Assembly (NCBI GenBank): GCA_963696505.1
Contig: CAVOKN010000021.1
Location: 176,925-240,924 of the forward strand
Length of the DNA: 64,000 bases
Direction of reading: 5' to 3'
DNA from: CAVOKN01 sp963696505
Lineage (GTDB): Bacteria; Pseudomonadota; Gammaproteobacteria; Burkholderiales; Rhodocyclaceae
The position numbers and the translations under genes were made by a program. This document shows positions 53,108 through 62,181 of this stretch, piece by piece (the first letter of the stretch is position 1; each line of letters begins with the position of its first letter). The notes below the pieces were generated by a model, which was given only the letters and a program-made list of their open reading frames with translations, made no database searches and was not told the origin of the DNA.

Positions 53108-55324
53108 ATGGCTGACAACAAGTTTGCTGCGTACATCTGCAGCGGCTGCGGCATCGGCGACAAGCTCGACGTGGCGCAGCTCACCAGCGTGGCCAAGAAG
53201 GAAGGCAAGATGGCGCTGGTGCGCGACCACGCCTTCCTGTGCTCGGCCGAAGGCGTGCAGATGATCCGTGACGACATCGAGAAGGAAGCCGTCACCCACA
53301 TCGCCATCGCCGCCTGTTCGCGCCGCGCCAAGACCGAGGCCTTCAACTTCACCGACGTCGCCATGTCCCGCGGCAACCTGCGCGAAGGCGTGATCTGGGC
53401 CGTGGCCGACGGCGCCGAGCACGATGAAGTGCGCCAGGAAATGGCCGACGACTACGTGCGCATGGCCTGCGCCGAAGTCAAGAAGATGAAGGTGCCCGCC
53501 GCCAACACGGCCGCGGGGCAGAACAAGCGCATCCTGGTGGTGGGAGGCGGTGTCTCGGGACTGACTTCCGCGCTGGCCGCGGCCAACACCGGCTACGAGG
53601 TGGTGATCGTCGAGAAGGAAGCGCAACTCGGCGGCTGGGCCGGCAAGCTGTGGAAGCGCACCCCCTATCGCCAGCCCTACGACCAGCCGATGGACACCGG
53701 CATGGCTGGCCTGATCCAGACTGCCATCGGCCACCCCAAGATCAAGATCTACCTCAACTCCATCGTCGCCGAGACCGCCGGCTCGCCCGGCCGCTTCAAG
53801 GTCACGGTGGCGGCCGAGTCCGGCGCCACGACCGAGGAGGAAGTCGGCGCCATCATCCAGGCCACCGGCTTCACCACCTACGACATCGCCAATCTGCCCG
53901 AGCTAGGCGGCGGCAAGAGCCCCAACGTGGTTGACCAGGCCGGCCTCGAAGCCCTGGCGAAGGCCGCCAACGGCGGCGCCATCAAGCGCCCCTCCGACGG
54001 CGGCGAGGTCAGGACCGTGGTGTTCATCCAGTGCGCCGGCCAGCGCGATGATTCGGGCAAGCACCTGCCCTACTGCTCCGGCCACTGCTGCACCACCAGC
54101 ATCAAGCAGGCGATGTACTTCAAGGATGCCAACCCGGCGGTGGACACGGTGGTGATGTTCACCGACCTGCGCACCCCGGGCATGGGCGAGGACTTCTATC
54201 GCAGTGGCCAGAACAAGGGCGTCACCTTCACCAAGGGCGTGGCCTCTGCGGTCGAGGCGAGCGGCAACGGCTGCAAGGTCAAGTTCAAGGACCTGATCCT
54301 GAACGAGGACACCGCCATCGACGCCGACCTGGTGGTGCTCGCCACCGGCCAGGTGCCGGTATCCGGGGTCAACATCGACATCCCGGAAGAAGAAGTCGCC
54401 AAAATGGAAGTGAAGCCGGTGTCCGTGCTCAACCTGAACTACCGGCAAGGCAAGGACATGCCGCAGTTCAAGCACGGCTTCAACGACTCCCACTTCATCT
54501 GCTTCCCCTACGAGACGCGCCGCACCGGTATCTACGCCGCCGGCCCGGTGCGCCGGCCGATGGACATTTTCCAAGCCACGGAGGACGCCACCGGCGCCGC
54601 GCTCAAGGCGATCCAGGCGGTGGAGAACGCCGGCCTCGGCCGCGCCGCCCATCCGCGCTCCGGCGACCTCTCCTTCCCGGTGGCGCGGCTCGAAGGCTGC
54701 ACCCAGTGCAAGCGCTGCACCGTGGAATGCCCCTTCGGCGCCATCGATGAGGACGAAAGGCGCTTCCCGGTGTTCAACGAATCGCGCTGCCGGCGTTGCG
54801 GCACCTGCATGGGCGCCTGCCCGGTGCGGGTGATCTCCTTCGAAAACTACTCGGTCGATACCGTCGGCATGCAGGTCAAGGCGGTGGACGTGCCGGACGA
54901 GTTCTCCGAGAAGCCGCGCATCCTGCTGCTGGCCTGCGAGAACGACGCCTATCCGGCGCTGGATATGGCGGCGATGCAGCGCAACACCTACTCGGCCTTC
55001 GTGCGCGCCATCCCGATCCGCTGCCTGGGTTCGGTGAACACCATCTGGATCACCGACGCGCTCAACAACGGCTACGACGGCGTGATGCTGATGGGCTGCA
55101 AGAAGGGCGACGACTACCAGTGCCACTTCGTCAAGGGCTCGGAGATGGCCCACTACCGCATGAGCAAGATCGACGACACGCTCAAGCAACTGGGTCTCGA
55201 GACCGAGCGCGTGGCGACCTACGAGGTGGCGATCACCGACATCAAGCGCGTGCCGCAACTGATCAACGACTACGCCGCGAAGATCAACGAGATCGGCCTG
55301 TCGCCCATGAAGGGCTTCGGCTGA
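53108..55324 (+). CDS. qmoB: QmoB, HdrA/MvhD-like flavo-iron-sulfur subunit of the Qmo complex
   Basis: The 738-residue protein has in order: an N-terminal Cys pair (YICSGCGIG at 11-14) and accessory domain; an FAD domain starting ILVVGGGVSGLTSALAAANT near residue 140; FIQCAGQRDDSGKHLPYCSG; two [4Fe-4S] ferredoxin motifs (CTQCKRCTVECPFGAI near 531, CRRCGTCMGACPVRVI near 560); and a C-terminal MvhD-like domain (RILLLACENDAYPALDMAAM, LMGCKKGDDYQCHFVKGSEM). This is the QmoB layout. It is separated from qmoA by 101 bases and followed by hdrC after 40. Confidence 0.93.
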   Translation: MADNKFAAYICSGCGIGDKLDVAQLTSVAKKEGKMALVRDHAFLCSAEGVQMIRDDIEKEAVTHIAIAACSRRAKTEAFNFTDVAMSRGNLREGVIWAVADGAEHDEVRQEMADDYVRMACAEVKKMKVPAANTAAGQNKRILVVGGGVSGLTSALAAANTGYEVVIVEKEAQLGGWAGKLWKRTPYRQPYDQPMDTGMAGLIQTAIGHPKIKIYLNSIVAETAGSPGRFKVTVAAESGATTEEEVGAIIQATGFTTYDIANLPELGGGKSPNVVDQAGLEALAKAANGGAIKRPSDGGEVRTVVFIQCAGQRDDSGKHLPYCSGHCCTTSIKQAMYFKDANPAVDTVVMFTDLRTPGMGEDFYRSGQNKGVTFTKGVASAVEASGNGCKVKFKDLILNEDTAIDADLVVLATGQVPVSGVNIDIPEEEVAKMEVKPVSVLNLNYRQGKDMPQFKHGFNDSHFICFPYETRRTGIYAAGPVRRPMDIFQATEDATGAALKAIQAVENAGLGRAAHPRSGDLSFPVARLEGCTQCKRCTVECPFGAIDEDERRFPVFNESRCRRCGTCMGACPVRVISFENYSVDTVGMQVKAVDVPDEFSEKPRILLLACENDAYPALDMAAMQRNTYSAFVRAIPIRCLGSVNTIWITDALNNGYDGVMLMGCKKGDDYQCHFVKGSEMAHYRMSKIDDTLKQLGLETERVATYEVAITDIKRVPQLINDYAAKINEIGLSPMKGFG

Positions 55325-55364
55325 CCGAAGGCCAACCCATGACCACGGATTGGAGAGCAACAGG

Positions 55365-55991
55365 ATGAGCGATCTCAACCAGCAAGCGATCGAGCGCTAC
55401 CGCAGCAACTTCCTCAAGGAAGTCGAGGCGAACGTCGAGGAGGGCCACTGGGTCAAGATGTGCATGCAGTGCGGCGTCTGCTCGGGCTCCTGCCCGTTCG
55501 GCCCGCACTGGGAGCACCCGCCCCAGGAAATCTTCATGATGATCCGCGCCGGCAAGCGCGACGAGGTGCTTAAGTCGGAGTCGGTGTGGATGTGCACATC
55601 CTGCTACAACTGCATCGTGCGCTGTCCGAGGCAGTTGCCGATCACCCACATCATGCACGGACTGGCGAACTACGCGCACCGCCTCGGCCTGGCACCCAAG
55701 GGCCAGCCGACGCGGGAATTCGCCAAGCTGTTCTGGAACAACCTGGTGAAGAAGGGGCGCGTGAACGAACTCAAGCTGACGCTGGGGCACTACTTCAAGG
55801 ATGGCTTCGGCGCCGGCGTGAAGACCTCCATGGCGATGCAGCAGGTCGGCATGGGGATGATGAAAGCCAAGCGCATCAATCCCATGGAGATCCTCGGCGG
55901 CCACGCCCTCAAAGACCTCAAGGGCTTCCACGCCATCGTCAAGAAGGCACAGGAGATCGAGGACAAGCGCAAGGGCTTCACCAAGGCCTAG
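55365..55991 (+). CDS. hdrC: HdrC-like iron-sulfur subunit of the Qmo complex
   Basis: The 208-residue protein has two [4Fe-4S] motifs, CMQCGVCSGSCPFG near residue 33 and CTSCYNCIVRCPRQLP near 77, as in HdrC of heterodisulfide reductase. It has no membrane helix, unlike the classic QmoC. In Thiobacillus and some other organisms a soluble HdrC/HdrB pair replaces QmoC; here both are present. Start ATG 55365 is chosen because GGAG lies 9 bases before it; ATG 55350 would add a short extension. Confidence 0.9.
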   Translation: MSDLNQQAIERYRSNFLKEVEANVEEGHWVKMCMQCGVCSGSCPFGPHWEHPPQEIFMMIRAGKRDEVLKSESVWMCTSCYNCIVRCPRQLPITHIMHGLANYAHRLGLAPKGQPTREFAKLFWNNLVKKGRVNELKLTLGHYFKDGFGAGVKTSMAMQQVGMGMMKAKRINPMEILGGHALKDLKGFHAIVKKAQEIEDKRKGFTKA

Positions 55992-56062
55992 GCCCTCACC
56001 CCCAGCCCCTCTCCCGCTGGGGGGAGAGGGGAGCATCGTGAGTCGCTGCGCGACTCGTGCGG
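55992..56062. repeat. Intercistronic palindromic repeat between hdrC and hdrB
   Basis: Directly after the hdrC stop region lies CCCTCACCCCCAGCCCCTCT and CCCGCTGGGGGGAGAGGGG, which can fold into a hairpin, followed by a second palindrome GAGTCGCTGCGCGACTC. The first part is the same family as at 53020 and 62034. Confidence 0.75.
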
Positions 56063-56078
56063 TATCGGAGACAAGCAT

Positions 56079-56978
56079 ATGGCGAAGAAGGAATACGCGT
56101 TCTACCCCGGCTGCTCCTCGCAGCTCAAGGCCTCGGCCTCGAACTACCTCACCTCGGTGAACGCGATGTCCAAGAAGCTGGACATCAAGATGACCGAGAT
56201 CCCGGACTGGAACTGCTGCAGCGCCTCGATCGGCTACGCCGAAGGCGGCGAACTGCCGCGGCTGGCGATCAACGCCCGCAACTTCGCGTTGTCCGAGCAG
56301 CACCTGCCGGGTCAGGACATCGTCGCCACCTGCGCCGCCTGCTGGCTGAGCGCCCGCGAAGCCAAGGAGCGCCTCGACGCATCGTCCGACTTGATGCGCG
56401 AAACCAACGAGGCACTCGCCGCCGCCGGGCTGAACTACAAGGGCACGGCGGAAGTGCGCCACATGGTCGAGGTGCTGATCGAGGACATCGGCTACGACGG
56501 TCTCAAGGCGCCGGCGGTCAAGACGCTGGAGGGCATCAAGTTCGCCGGCTATGTCGGCTGCCAGACCAACCGTCCCTTCGGCATCGCCGGCGAGTCCTTC
56601 GAGAACCCCATGTACCTCGACAAGATGGTCGAGACGGTGGGTGGCGAAGCGCTCTCCAAGTACGACCAGAAGGTGACCTGCTGCGGCGGCGCGCTGGCCT
56701 TCTCCGAGCCGGAGAAGAGTCAGAAGCAGATCCGCGACATCGTCGAATCCGCCTACGACCACGGCGCCGAGATGATCGTCACTCCCTGCCCGCTGTGCCA
56801 AGCCAACGTCGAGGTCTATCAGTCGGAGATCAACAAGAAGCAAGGCACCAAGCTCAACATGCCGGTGCTCTATTACTCCCAGCTCCTGACCATCGCCTAC
56901 GGCGGCACCATCAAGGAAGCCGGCCTCGACGGCCAGCTCATCCGCGCCGAGAAGCTGGAGAAGATCTGCGGCAAGTAA
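56079..56978 (+). CDS. hdrB: HdrB-like CCG-domain subunit of the Qmo complex
   Basis: HdrB proteins bind unusual [4Fe-4S] clusters through two CCG domains and catalyse disulfide or quinone-type chemistry. The 299-residue product has FYPGCSSQLKASASNYL at the start, DWNCCSASIGYAEGGEL near 45, TCAACWLSAREAK near 86, GYVGCQTNRPFG near 158, CCGGALAFSEPEKSQ near 201 and TPCPLCQANVEVYQ near 234. All Cys of both CCG domains are visible. It is the last operon gene and is followed by a strong terminator. Confidence 0.92.
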   Translation: MAKKEYAFYPGCSSQLKASASNYLTSVNAMSKKLDIKMTEIPDWNCCSASIGYAEGGELPRLAINARNFALSEQHLPGQDIVATCAACWLSAREAKERLDASSDLMRETNEALAAAGLNYKGTAEVRHMVEVLIEDIGYDGLKAPAVKTLEGIKFAGYVGCQTNRPFGIAGESFENPMYLDKMVETVGGEALSKYDQKVTCCGGALAFSEPEKSQKQIRDIVESAYDHGAEMIVTPCPLCQANVEVYQSEINKKQGTKLNMPVLYYSQLLTIAYGGTIKEAGLDGQLIRAEKLEKICGK

Positions 56979-56998
56979 GCCGCGTTCCCACTACACGA

Positions 56999-57033
56999 AC
57001 GGCCACGGAGGAATCCGTGGCCGTCTTGTTTTG
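56999..57033 (+). terminator. Intrinsic terminator of qmoAB-hdrCB
   Basis: A perfect 11-base-pair stem (ACGGCCACGGA/TCCGTGGCCGT, loop GGAA) followed by CTTGTTTTG lies 20 bases after the hdrB stop. Confidence 0.9.
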
Positions 57034-57288
57034 TCCCGTCCCTCCGCAGCAACGGGAACTGCGAGCCGCTGCCCGCTCCGCTCGCCTGGGGCCGCTTGAT
57101 CGTCACGGAAGATGTCGCCGGCAGGCGCGTCCACGATCCGGCGTTGGCTTGCGGCCATGAGCGGACGGTCAGTGAGTCGATTGATCAAACTGCTCAAGGT
57201 CTGCATCGCTACCAGGAGCGGCCGGTCACGCTCTCCATTCGGCAGGTGTGACACCGCCCTTCCATCGATTCCGGAGCCCTTGCAACAC

Positions 57289-57304
57289 ATACCGAACACG
57301 GTAT
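57289..57304 (+). promoter_or_regulatory. Candidate operator of the toxin-antitoxin pair
   Basis: A perfect inverted repeat (ATACCG, spacer AACA, CGGTAT) lies 9 bases before the toxin ATG and overlaps the probable promoter region. Antitoxins of this type commonly bind such palindromes to autoregulate the operon. This is inferred from position and symmetry. Confidence 0.5.
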
Positions 57305-57313
57305 ACTTCGCTG

Positions 57314-57692
57314 ATGACTGCCGCTCCTCGAATCGAACGCCCGTTGTATTGGGTCGGCTCGGCCAAGCGCGATTTGTTGGATTTCCCCGAGGAGGCAGTT
57401 GATGAGTTCGGTTACACACTTGGCGTGGTACAGATGGGCGGCCAGCCTCCGACGGCGAAGTCTTGGAAGGGTGAAGGGGTTGGTGTCTTTGAGTTGGTGG
57501 AGAATTTTCGTGGGGACACCTATCGGGTCGCGTACACGGTGCGGTTTGCCAAGGCCGTTCTACGTTCTGCACTGCTTCCAGAAGAAATCGCCATCAGGCA
57601 TCCGCACCGCCAAGACCGACATCGATCTCATCCATGAGCGATTGAAGACGGCGCGCAACGACTACAAGGTGCGATATGGCAAGCAAGACTGA
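57314..57692 (+). pseudogene. HigB/RelE-type toxin, one frameshift
   Basis: The first frame (MTAAPRIERPLYWVGSAKRD, LLDFPEEAVDEFGYTLGVVQ) and the second (VLHCFQKKSPSGIRTAKTDI, DLIHERLKTARNDYKVRYGK) together form a complete phage-derived Gp49/HigB-like toxin of about 125 residues. Such toxins cleave translating mRNA. An extra T near 57560 (GTTC for GTC) breaks the frame. Repairing it restores FAKAVYVLHCFQKKS. The antitoxin gene starts 17 bases before the toxin stop, the usual overlapping order toxin then antitoxin. Likely a sequence error, but an inactivated toxin is possible. Confidence 0.75.
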
Positions 57693-58011
57693 AACGGTAG
57701 AAATCGGCACAGGCGACGTGTTCCAGGACCTGGGCTTTGCGGACGCAGGAGAACGGAAACTTCGTGTCCAACTGGCTATGCGGCTCAACGACCTCATTGG
57801 AGACCGGAAGCTGACGCAGACTCGTGTTGCCGAACTCTTCGGCATCCCTCAGCCGCATGTATCCGAACTGCGCAACTTCAAACTTAGTCGTTTCTCGTCG
57901 GAGCGCCTGCTGCACTTCATTACCCTGCTCGACAAGGACGTGGAGATCATCATACGTCCGAAGGCGGAAAATCACCCAGCAGGTCTGGTTTCGGTGCTGG
58001 TTGCTGCCTGA
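57676..58011 (+). CDS. HTH (XRE-type) antitoxin, HigA-like
   Basis: The 111-residue protein has a helix-turn-helix (LNDLIGDRKLTQTRVAELFG, IPQPHVSELRNFKLSRFSSE) with the Gln and Pro of the XRE recognition helix and a C-terminal FITLLDKDVEIIIRPK segment. It belongs to the HigA-like antitoxins paired with Gp49-type toxins. It overlaps the toxin gene and probably represses the operon via the upstream palindrome. Confidence 0.85.
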   Translation: MASKTETVEIGTGDVFQDLGFADAGERKLRVQLAMRLNDLIGDRKLTQTRVAELFGIPQPHVSELRNFKLSRFSSERLLHFITLLDKDVEIIIRPKAENHPAGLVSVLVAA

Positions 58012-58524
58012 ATAGTGCGCGCCAAATACACTCCATCTGCCCATGGAAATGGGTGACTTGAAGGAGGGCACTGGTAGCCTGTAGCCAGCCACTGGCAGTC
58101 GGTTGCCATGCCGGAAAATTGCGCTACTAAGCGACCGGTGCTGCGCGCTTACCGGCTGCCGAACCGCTGACGGCCTAACCGTCAGCAGTGGGTCGGATCC
58201 GGCTGTAGCCTGAAGTGCCAAGAGGTCATTGGGACGGATATTCAGGGCTAAGACCGTTGTCCTTTTCTTTGCAGCCATTGGGGGCGACGCGCCCCAATGG
58301 CCGCAGTGGCCGACTCGGCGTCGGTCAACTCGGCGCGCGGAAGATTGGCTGCCAAGGGTCGAGCGGTCGGTCGAAGGGGGCGGTACCGCCAACGCCGCGT
58401 CGCCTCCACTGACCCGACTCCGGTCTGGCAGCCGTGGATTCTCCCAACTCGGCCTGAAAAGACGTTACCCCATGACAGCGATGACTGCTTGATGGCCAGG
58501 AACTGGCCCAGCACGCCCGGCGAG
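58012..58524. other. Intergenic region without a supported gene
   Basis: About 510 bases separate the antitoxin from the DUF2058 gene. Short frames exist but none has a ribosome binding site, family signature or codon pattern like its neighbours. The hairpin GACGGCCTAACCGTC lies near 58170. The sequence looks like decayed DNA. Confidence 0.5.
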
Positions 58525-59061
58525 CTACCACATCAAGTCGTCCGGGACCTGGAAGGCGGCATACGGATCGTCTGCATCGATCCCGGTGCTGGCCTTGTTC
58601 ACCCGCACGACGAGCGAGGGATCGCGCTCCGCGATCTTGTCGGCGATAAGCTTGGGTACCAGTTCGGTGGTACCAGCTTGGCAGACGATCAACAGGTGCC
58701 CTGCCACCAAATGTGCCTGGACTTTCGCCGACACATACACCCGCTTGATCTTGTTGTCGTGGGTAAAACTGTAGCCGATGTCGCCGGCGCCCTTGCTCTG
58801 GCGATTCTGTTGCACCATCTGAGCAATCTGTGCCGCGATCGCCTTTTGGGTGGCGGCCGCATCACGCTGAGCATTGAGTTCGCGGGCTCGCTCGGCATTC
58901 TTGCGTTGCGTTTCGAGTACAGCCAAGCGCACTTCATCGACACTCTGCGCGCCGGTCCGGCGCTCGACCTTCTTCTGCTGGGCCTTTTCCTGGTTGGCCT
59001 GTTTGACTTTCTTCTTGTCGATCAGGCCGGCTTTCAAGAACTGTTCCTGCAACGAAGCCAT
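58525..59061 (-). CDS. DUF2058 protein (YaiL-type nucleoprotein)
   Basis: The 178-residue protein has the DUF2058 start MASLQEQFLKAGLIDKKKVK with a Lys-rich helix (ANQEKAQQKKVERR), a middle coiled coil (AAATQKAIAAQIAQMVQQNR) and the C-terminal YSFTHDNKIKRVYVSAKVQA. It resembles E. coli YaiL, suggested to bind nucleic acid. No function is established. Confidence 0.85.
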   Translation of the reverse strand: MASLQEQFLKAGLIDKKKVKQANQEKAQQKKVERRTGAQSVDEVRLAVLETQRKNAERARELNAQRDAAATQKAIAAQIAQMVQQNRQSKGAGDIGYSFTHDNKIKRVYVSAKVQAHLVAGHLLIVCQAGTTELVPKLIADKIAERDPSLVVRVNKASTGIDADDPYAAFQVPDDLMW

Positions 59062-59364
59062 CTGCGTCACTCCGTAAACTAGGTCCACCGGCCCAAACAA
59101 CTGCGCTGGCCAGGAAAAGAACGGCAGAATAGCAAAGACGCCGACTCCACAGATCCGCCATACGATGACGGCTGATCCTCATTTGACTGCCGCCCGTTGT
59201 GCGATCGCTGCGTTTGAGTTGTCGGCCTTATGAAAAGCTTCCCATAAGGCCGATCAGCAGGCTTTCACGACGCTTTCTTGGCAGCCCGCTTTCCGGGTGC
59301 CACTGCCTCCCCGGATCATGAGAGTCATAGCGATCAAACCACGGCGGCCCATGTCCCGCGAGCT
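59062..59364. other. Intergenic region without a supported gene
   Basis: These 303 bases lie between the start of the DUF2058 gene and the end of the GspE-like gene on the same strand. I see no gene or strong terminator; the DUF2058 promoter is probably here. Confidence 0.45.
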
Positions 59365-61167
59365 TCAGCCAAGCGCTGCCGGCGGCACCACCTTCATCAC
59401 TTCTTCGATGGTGGTAACGCCCACAGCGACCTTCATCGCGCCGCTCACCCGCAGCGGCTTCATTCCCTCGCGGTAGGCGAGTTCCCGCAGCAGCGCCAGG
59501 TCGGCGTCGGGCGTCACGAGCTTCTTCATCTCGGGCGACATAAGCAGGATCTCGTACAGGCCGATGCGGCCCAGGTAGCCGGTCATGCGGCAGTCGAGGC
59601 AGCCCACGGGCTGCTGCAGCGTGGTGGGCCGCGCCGCCTTCCAGGGTGAAACCATGTCGTTCCACGACCGCTCGTCATCGGCGCGGAGCGCCTCCACGCC
59701 CGCCTTGCAGTGCGGGCACAGGGTGCGCACCAGGCGCTGCGCCATCACGCCCAGCAGCGTCGAATTGATCAGGTAGGCCGGCACGCCGAGATCGAGCAGG
59801 CGGGTGATCGTGGTCGGCGCATCGTTGGTATGCAGCGTTGACAACACCAGGTGGCCGGTCAAGGCGGCCTGGATCGCCATCTCGGCGGTTTCCAGGTCGC
59901 GGATCTCGCCCACCATGATGATGTCCGGATCCTGGCGCATGAAGGCTCGGATACCCTGGGCGAAGCTCATCTCGATGCTGTGCTGCACCTGCACCTGGTT
60001 GAAGGTGGGCTCGATCATCTCGATCGGATCTTCGATGGTGCAGACGTTGACCTCGGGCGTGGCGAGCTGCTTCAGCGTCGAATAGAGGGTGGTGGTCTTG
60101 CCCGAGCCGGTCGGGCCAGTGACCAGGATGATGCCGCTGGGCTGGCGCGTCATGCGGTTCCAGCGTCCGAGATCCTCCTCGTTGAAGCCGAGTTCGGAGA
60201 AGTCCCGCACCAGCACTTCCGGGTCGAAGATGCGCATCACCATCTTCTCGCCGAAGGCGGTCGGGATGGTGGACAGGCGCAGCTCGATCTCCTGGCCGCC
60301 GGCGGTGCGGGTCTTGATGCGGCCGTCCTGGGGGCGGCGCTTCTCCACGACGTCCATGCGGCCGAGGATCTTGATCCGGCTCATCATTGCGGCGAGCACC
60401 GCAACCGGAATCTGGTAGACCTGATGCAGCACGCCGTCGATGCGGAAGCGCACCACGCCCAGGTCGCGCCGCGGCTCGACGTGGATGTCGCTGGCGCGCT
60501 GCTCGAAGGCGTACTGCCACAGCCAGTTGACGATATGCACCACATGCTGGTCGTTGGCGTCGATCTGGCGGTTGGACTTGCCCAGTTCCACCAACTGCTC
60601 GAAGTTGGACAGCCCCGCCGCGCTCTTGTCGCCGGCCTGCACCGCCTTCTTCACCGAGCGCGCCAGGTTGTAGAACTCCACCAGGTAGCGACTGATGTCT
60701 TCCGGATTGGCAATGACGCGGCGGATATCCTTGCGCAGGATCTGCCGCAGTTCCTCCTCCCACTCGCTGACGAAGGGTTCGGCGGTGGCGATCACCACGT
60801 CCTTGGCGGTGACCTGGATCGGCAGGATGCGGAAGCGCGCCGCGTAGGCGTTCGACATCACCTCGGTGACCGCCGAGAAATCGATGCGCAGCGGATCGAT
60901 GTGGGCGTAGTCGAGGCCGCTGTGCTTCGCCAGCCATTCCGCCAGCGCATCGAGGGTCAGCACGCGGTGCGGCGGCTGGGCCGATTTCCACTTCTGCTCG
61001 GCGACGATGACGAGCGGATGGGTCTCGCCGCGGTAGAAGCGTCGCTCGCGATGAAGCACCGCAGCGTCGTTGACATTCACCACCCCTTCCTTGACCAGCG
61101 CTCCGAGCACTTCGGACAGCGTCAGACGACGGTCGGACGAGTTCGATCGCGATTGGGCTGGGGACAT
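59365..61167 (-). CDS. GspE/PilB-family type II/IV secretion ATPase
   Basis: The 600-residue protein has an N-terminal MshEN/GspE-N domain with a c-di-GMP-binding-like region, then the ATPase core. The core contains the Walker A motif GPTGSGKTTTLYSTLK, Asp box, Walker B DPDIIMVGEIRDLETAEMAI, the His box TGHLVLSTLHTNDAPTTI and the zinc tetracysteine beginning LCPHCKAG and ending GCLDCRMTGYLGR. Such ATPases power type IV pili, type II secretion or MSHA-like pili. No pilin or secretin genes are in this window, so the system cannot be named. Confidence 0.92.
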   Translation of the reverse strand: MSPAQSRSNSSDRRLTLSEVLGALVKEGVVNVNDAAVLHRERRFYRGETHPLVIVAEQKWKSAQPPHRVLTLDALAEWLAKHSGLDYAHIDPLRIDFSAVTEVMSNAYAARFRILPIQVTAKDVVIATAEPFVSEWEEELRQILRKDIRRVIANPEDISRYLVEFYNLARSVKKAVQAGDKSAAGLSNFEQLVELGKSNRQIDANDQHVVHIVNWLWQYAFEQRASDIHVEPRRDLGVVRFRIDGVLHQVYQIPVAVLAAMMSRIKILGRMDVVEKRRPQDGRIKTRTAGGQEIELRLSTIPTAFGEKMVMRIFDPEVLVRDFSELGFNEEDLGRWNRMTRQPSGIILVTGPTGSGKTTTLYSTLKQLATPEVNVCTIEDPIEMIEPTFNQVQVQHSIEMSFAQGIRAFMRQDPDIIMVGEIRDLETAEMAIQAALTGHLVLSTLHTNDAPTTITRLLDLGVPAYLINSTLLGVMAQRLVRTLCPHCKAGVEALRADDERSWNDMVSPWKAARPTTLQQPVGCLDCRMTGYLGRIGLYEILLMSPEMKKLVTPDADLALLRELAYREGMKPLRVSGAMKVAVGVTTIEEVMKVVPPAALG

Positions 61168-61374
61168 GGCATGCGGGTTCCGGGCGACGCCGCACTATAG
61201 CACCCGACTCTGCGCCTGACGGTGGATGTCCGGTGCCCGCCCCGCCCACGGCGAGTGGTGATACGATTCGCGCCGCGTGATCTCCTGTAATTGCCCGGCG
61301 CAACGATAGTCAGCTTCAGGCATCCGCCTGCGCCCGCAACCGTCCGACGCCTTTCGATCCGGAACCGAACACCC

Positions 61375-62004
61375 ATGGGAACCCTGCTTGCCGCCTTCGC
61401 GGCCTTTGTCCTGAGCGCCCTCTACCTGCTGCCGCTGCCCGAGGGCATGCTGCCCCCCGAATTCGCGCCCTACCGCGATTTCGTGTTCATGGCGCTGGCC
61501 CTCTACATCGTGGTCGCCGCGCTGTTTCGCAAACGCCCGCCCGCCCCGGCGCCCGAGCCCGCAGCCGTGCCAGCACCGGCGCCGCAGGTGGTCGCGGCGC
61601 GAGAGGAGGCAGCCCAGGCCGGCGGCGCACTGGTGCTGCTCTCCCAGCTCCAGGAGAAGGGTCGTCTGCTCGATTTCCTGATGGAGGACATCACCGCCTA
61701 CCAGGACGCCCAGGTCGCCGCCGCCTCCCGGGTGGTGCATCAGGGGTGCGCCGCGGTGATCCGCGAGTACTTCGACATCGCTCCGCTTCACGCCGGCAAA
61801 GAAGGCGAGCGCATCAGCGCCGACACCGCCGCCGATCCGGATCGCTATCGCCTCTCGGGCAAGCTGGCCGGCAGCGGTCCCTACCAGGGGGTGGTGGTGC
61901 ACCGCGGCTGGCGTACCACCAAGCTGGCGCTGCCGCGCTACACGCGGACCATCGATCCCACCCAGCCGGCCACGATCACTCCTGTCGAAGTGGAAGTGCG
62001 TTGA
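61375..62004 (+). CDS. DUF2760 protein
   Basis: The 209-residue protein has two N-terminal membrane helices (LLAAFAAFVLSALYLLPLPE and FVFMALALYIVVAALF), a Pro/Ala linker and a soluble domain with QAGGALVLLSQLQEKGRLLD, FLMEDITAYQDAQVAAASRV and GCAAVIREYFDIAPL, the DUF2760 signature. The family is found next to divergent Hsp70 genes, as here (178 bases upstream of one). The role is unknown. The divergent neighbour is the GspE-like gene. Confidence 0.82.
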   Translation: MGTLLAAFAAFVLSALYLLPLPEGMLPPEFAPYRDFVFMALALYIVVAALFRKRPPAPAPEPAAVPAPAPQVVAAREEAAQAGGALVLLSQLQEKGRLLDFLMEDITAYQDAQVAAASRVVHQGCAAVIREYFDIAPLHAGKEGERISADTAADPDRYRLSGKLAGSGPYQGVVVHRGWRTTKLALPRYTRTIDPTQPATITPVEVEVR

Positions 62005-62033
62005 GTGGTCGGTATCTCGGAATTGCGTGCGTT

Positions 62034-62080
62034 TCTCCCCACCCCCGCCCTTCCCCGCTCGCGGGGGAGGGCGAGAGAGG
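62034..62080. repeat. Palindromic repeat upstream of the Hsp70 gene
   Basis: CCCCACCCCCGCCCTTCCCC followed by a short loop and GGGGGAGGGCGAGAGAGGGG folds into a hairpin. It is the third member of the dispersed family seen at 53020 and 55992. Confidence 0.6.
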
Positions 62081-62181
62081 GGGCGCCCGGCGCTCGAACC
62101 AGCAACGCCGAGCATTGAGCGCAGCGCCTCGCCCGCGCCGCAAAGTCCGCGGCCGGGCCCTATAACGTCAAAGTCATCATC

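Noticed and set aside
51717..56978. sHdr complex
   Set aside because: Gene sizes and domain order (QmoA 429, QmoB 738 with MvhD tail) match Qmo rather than the shdrC1B1AhypC2B2 set.
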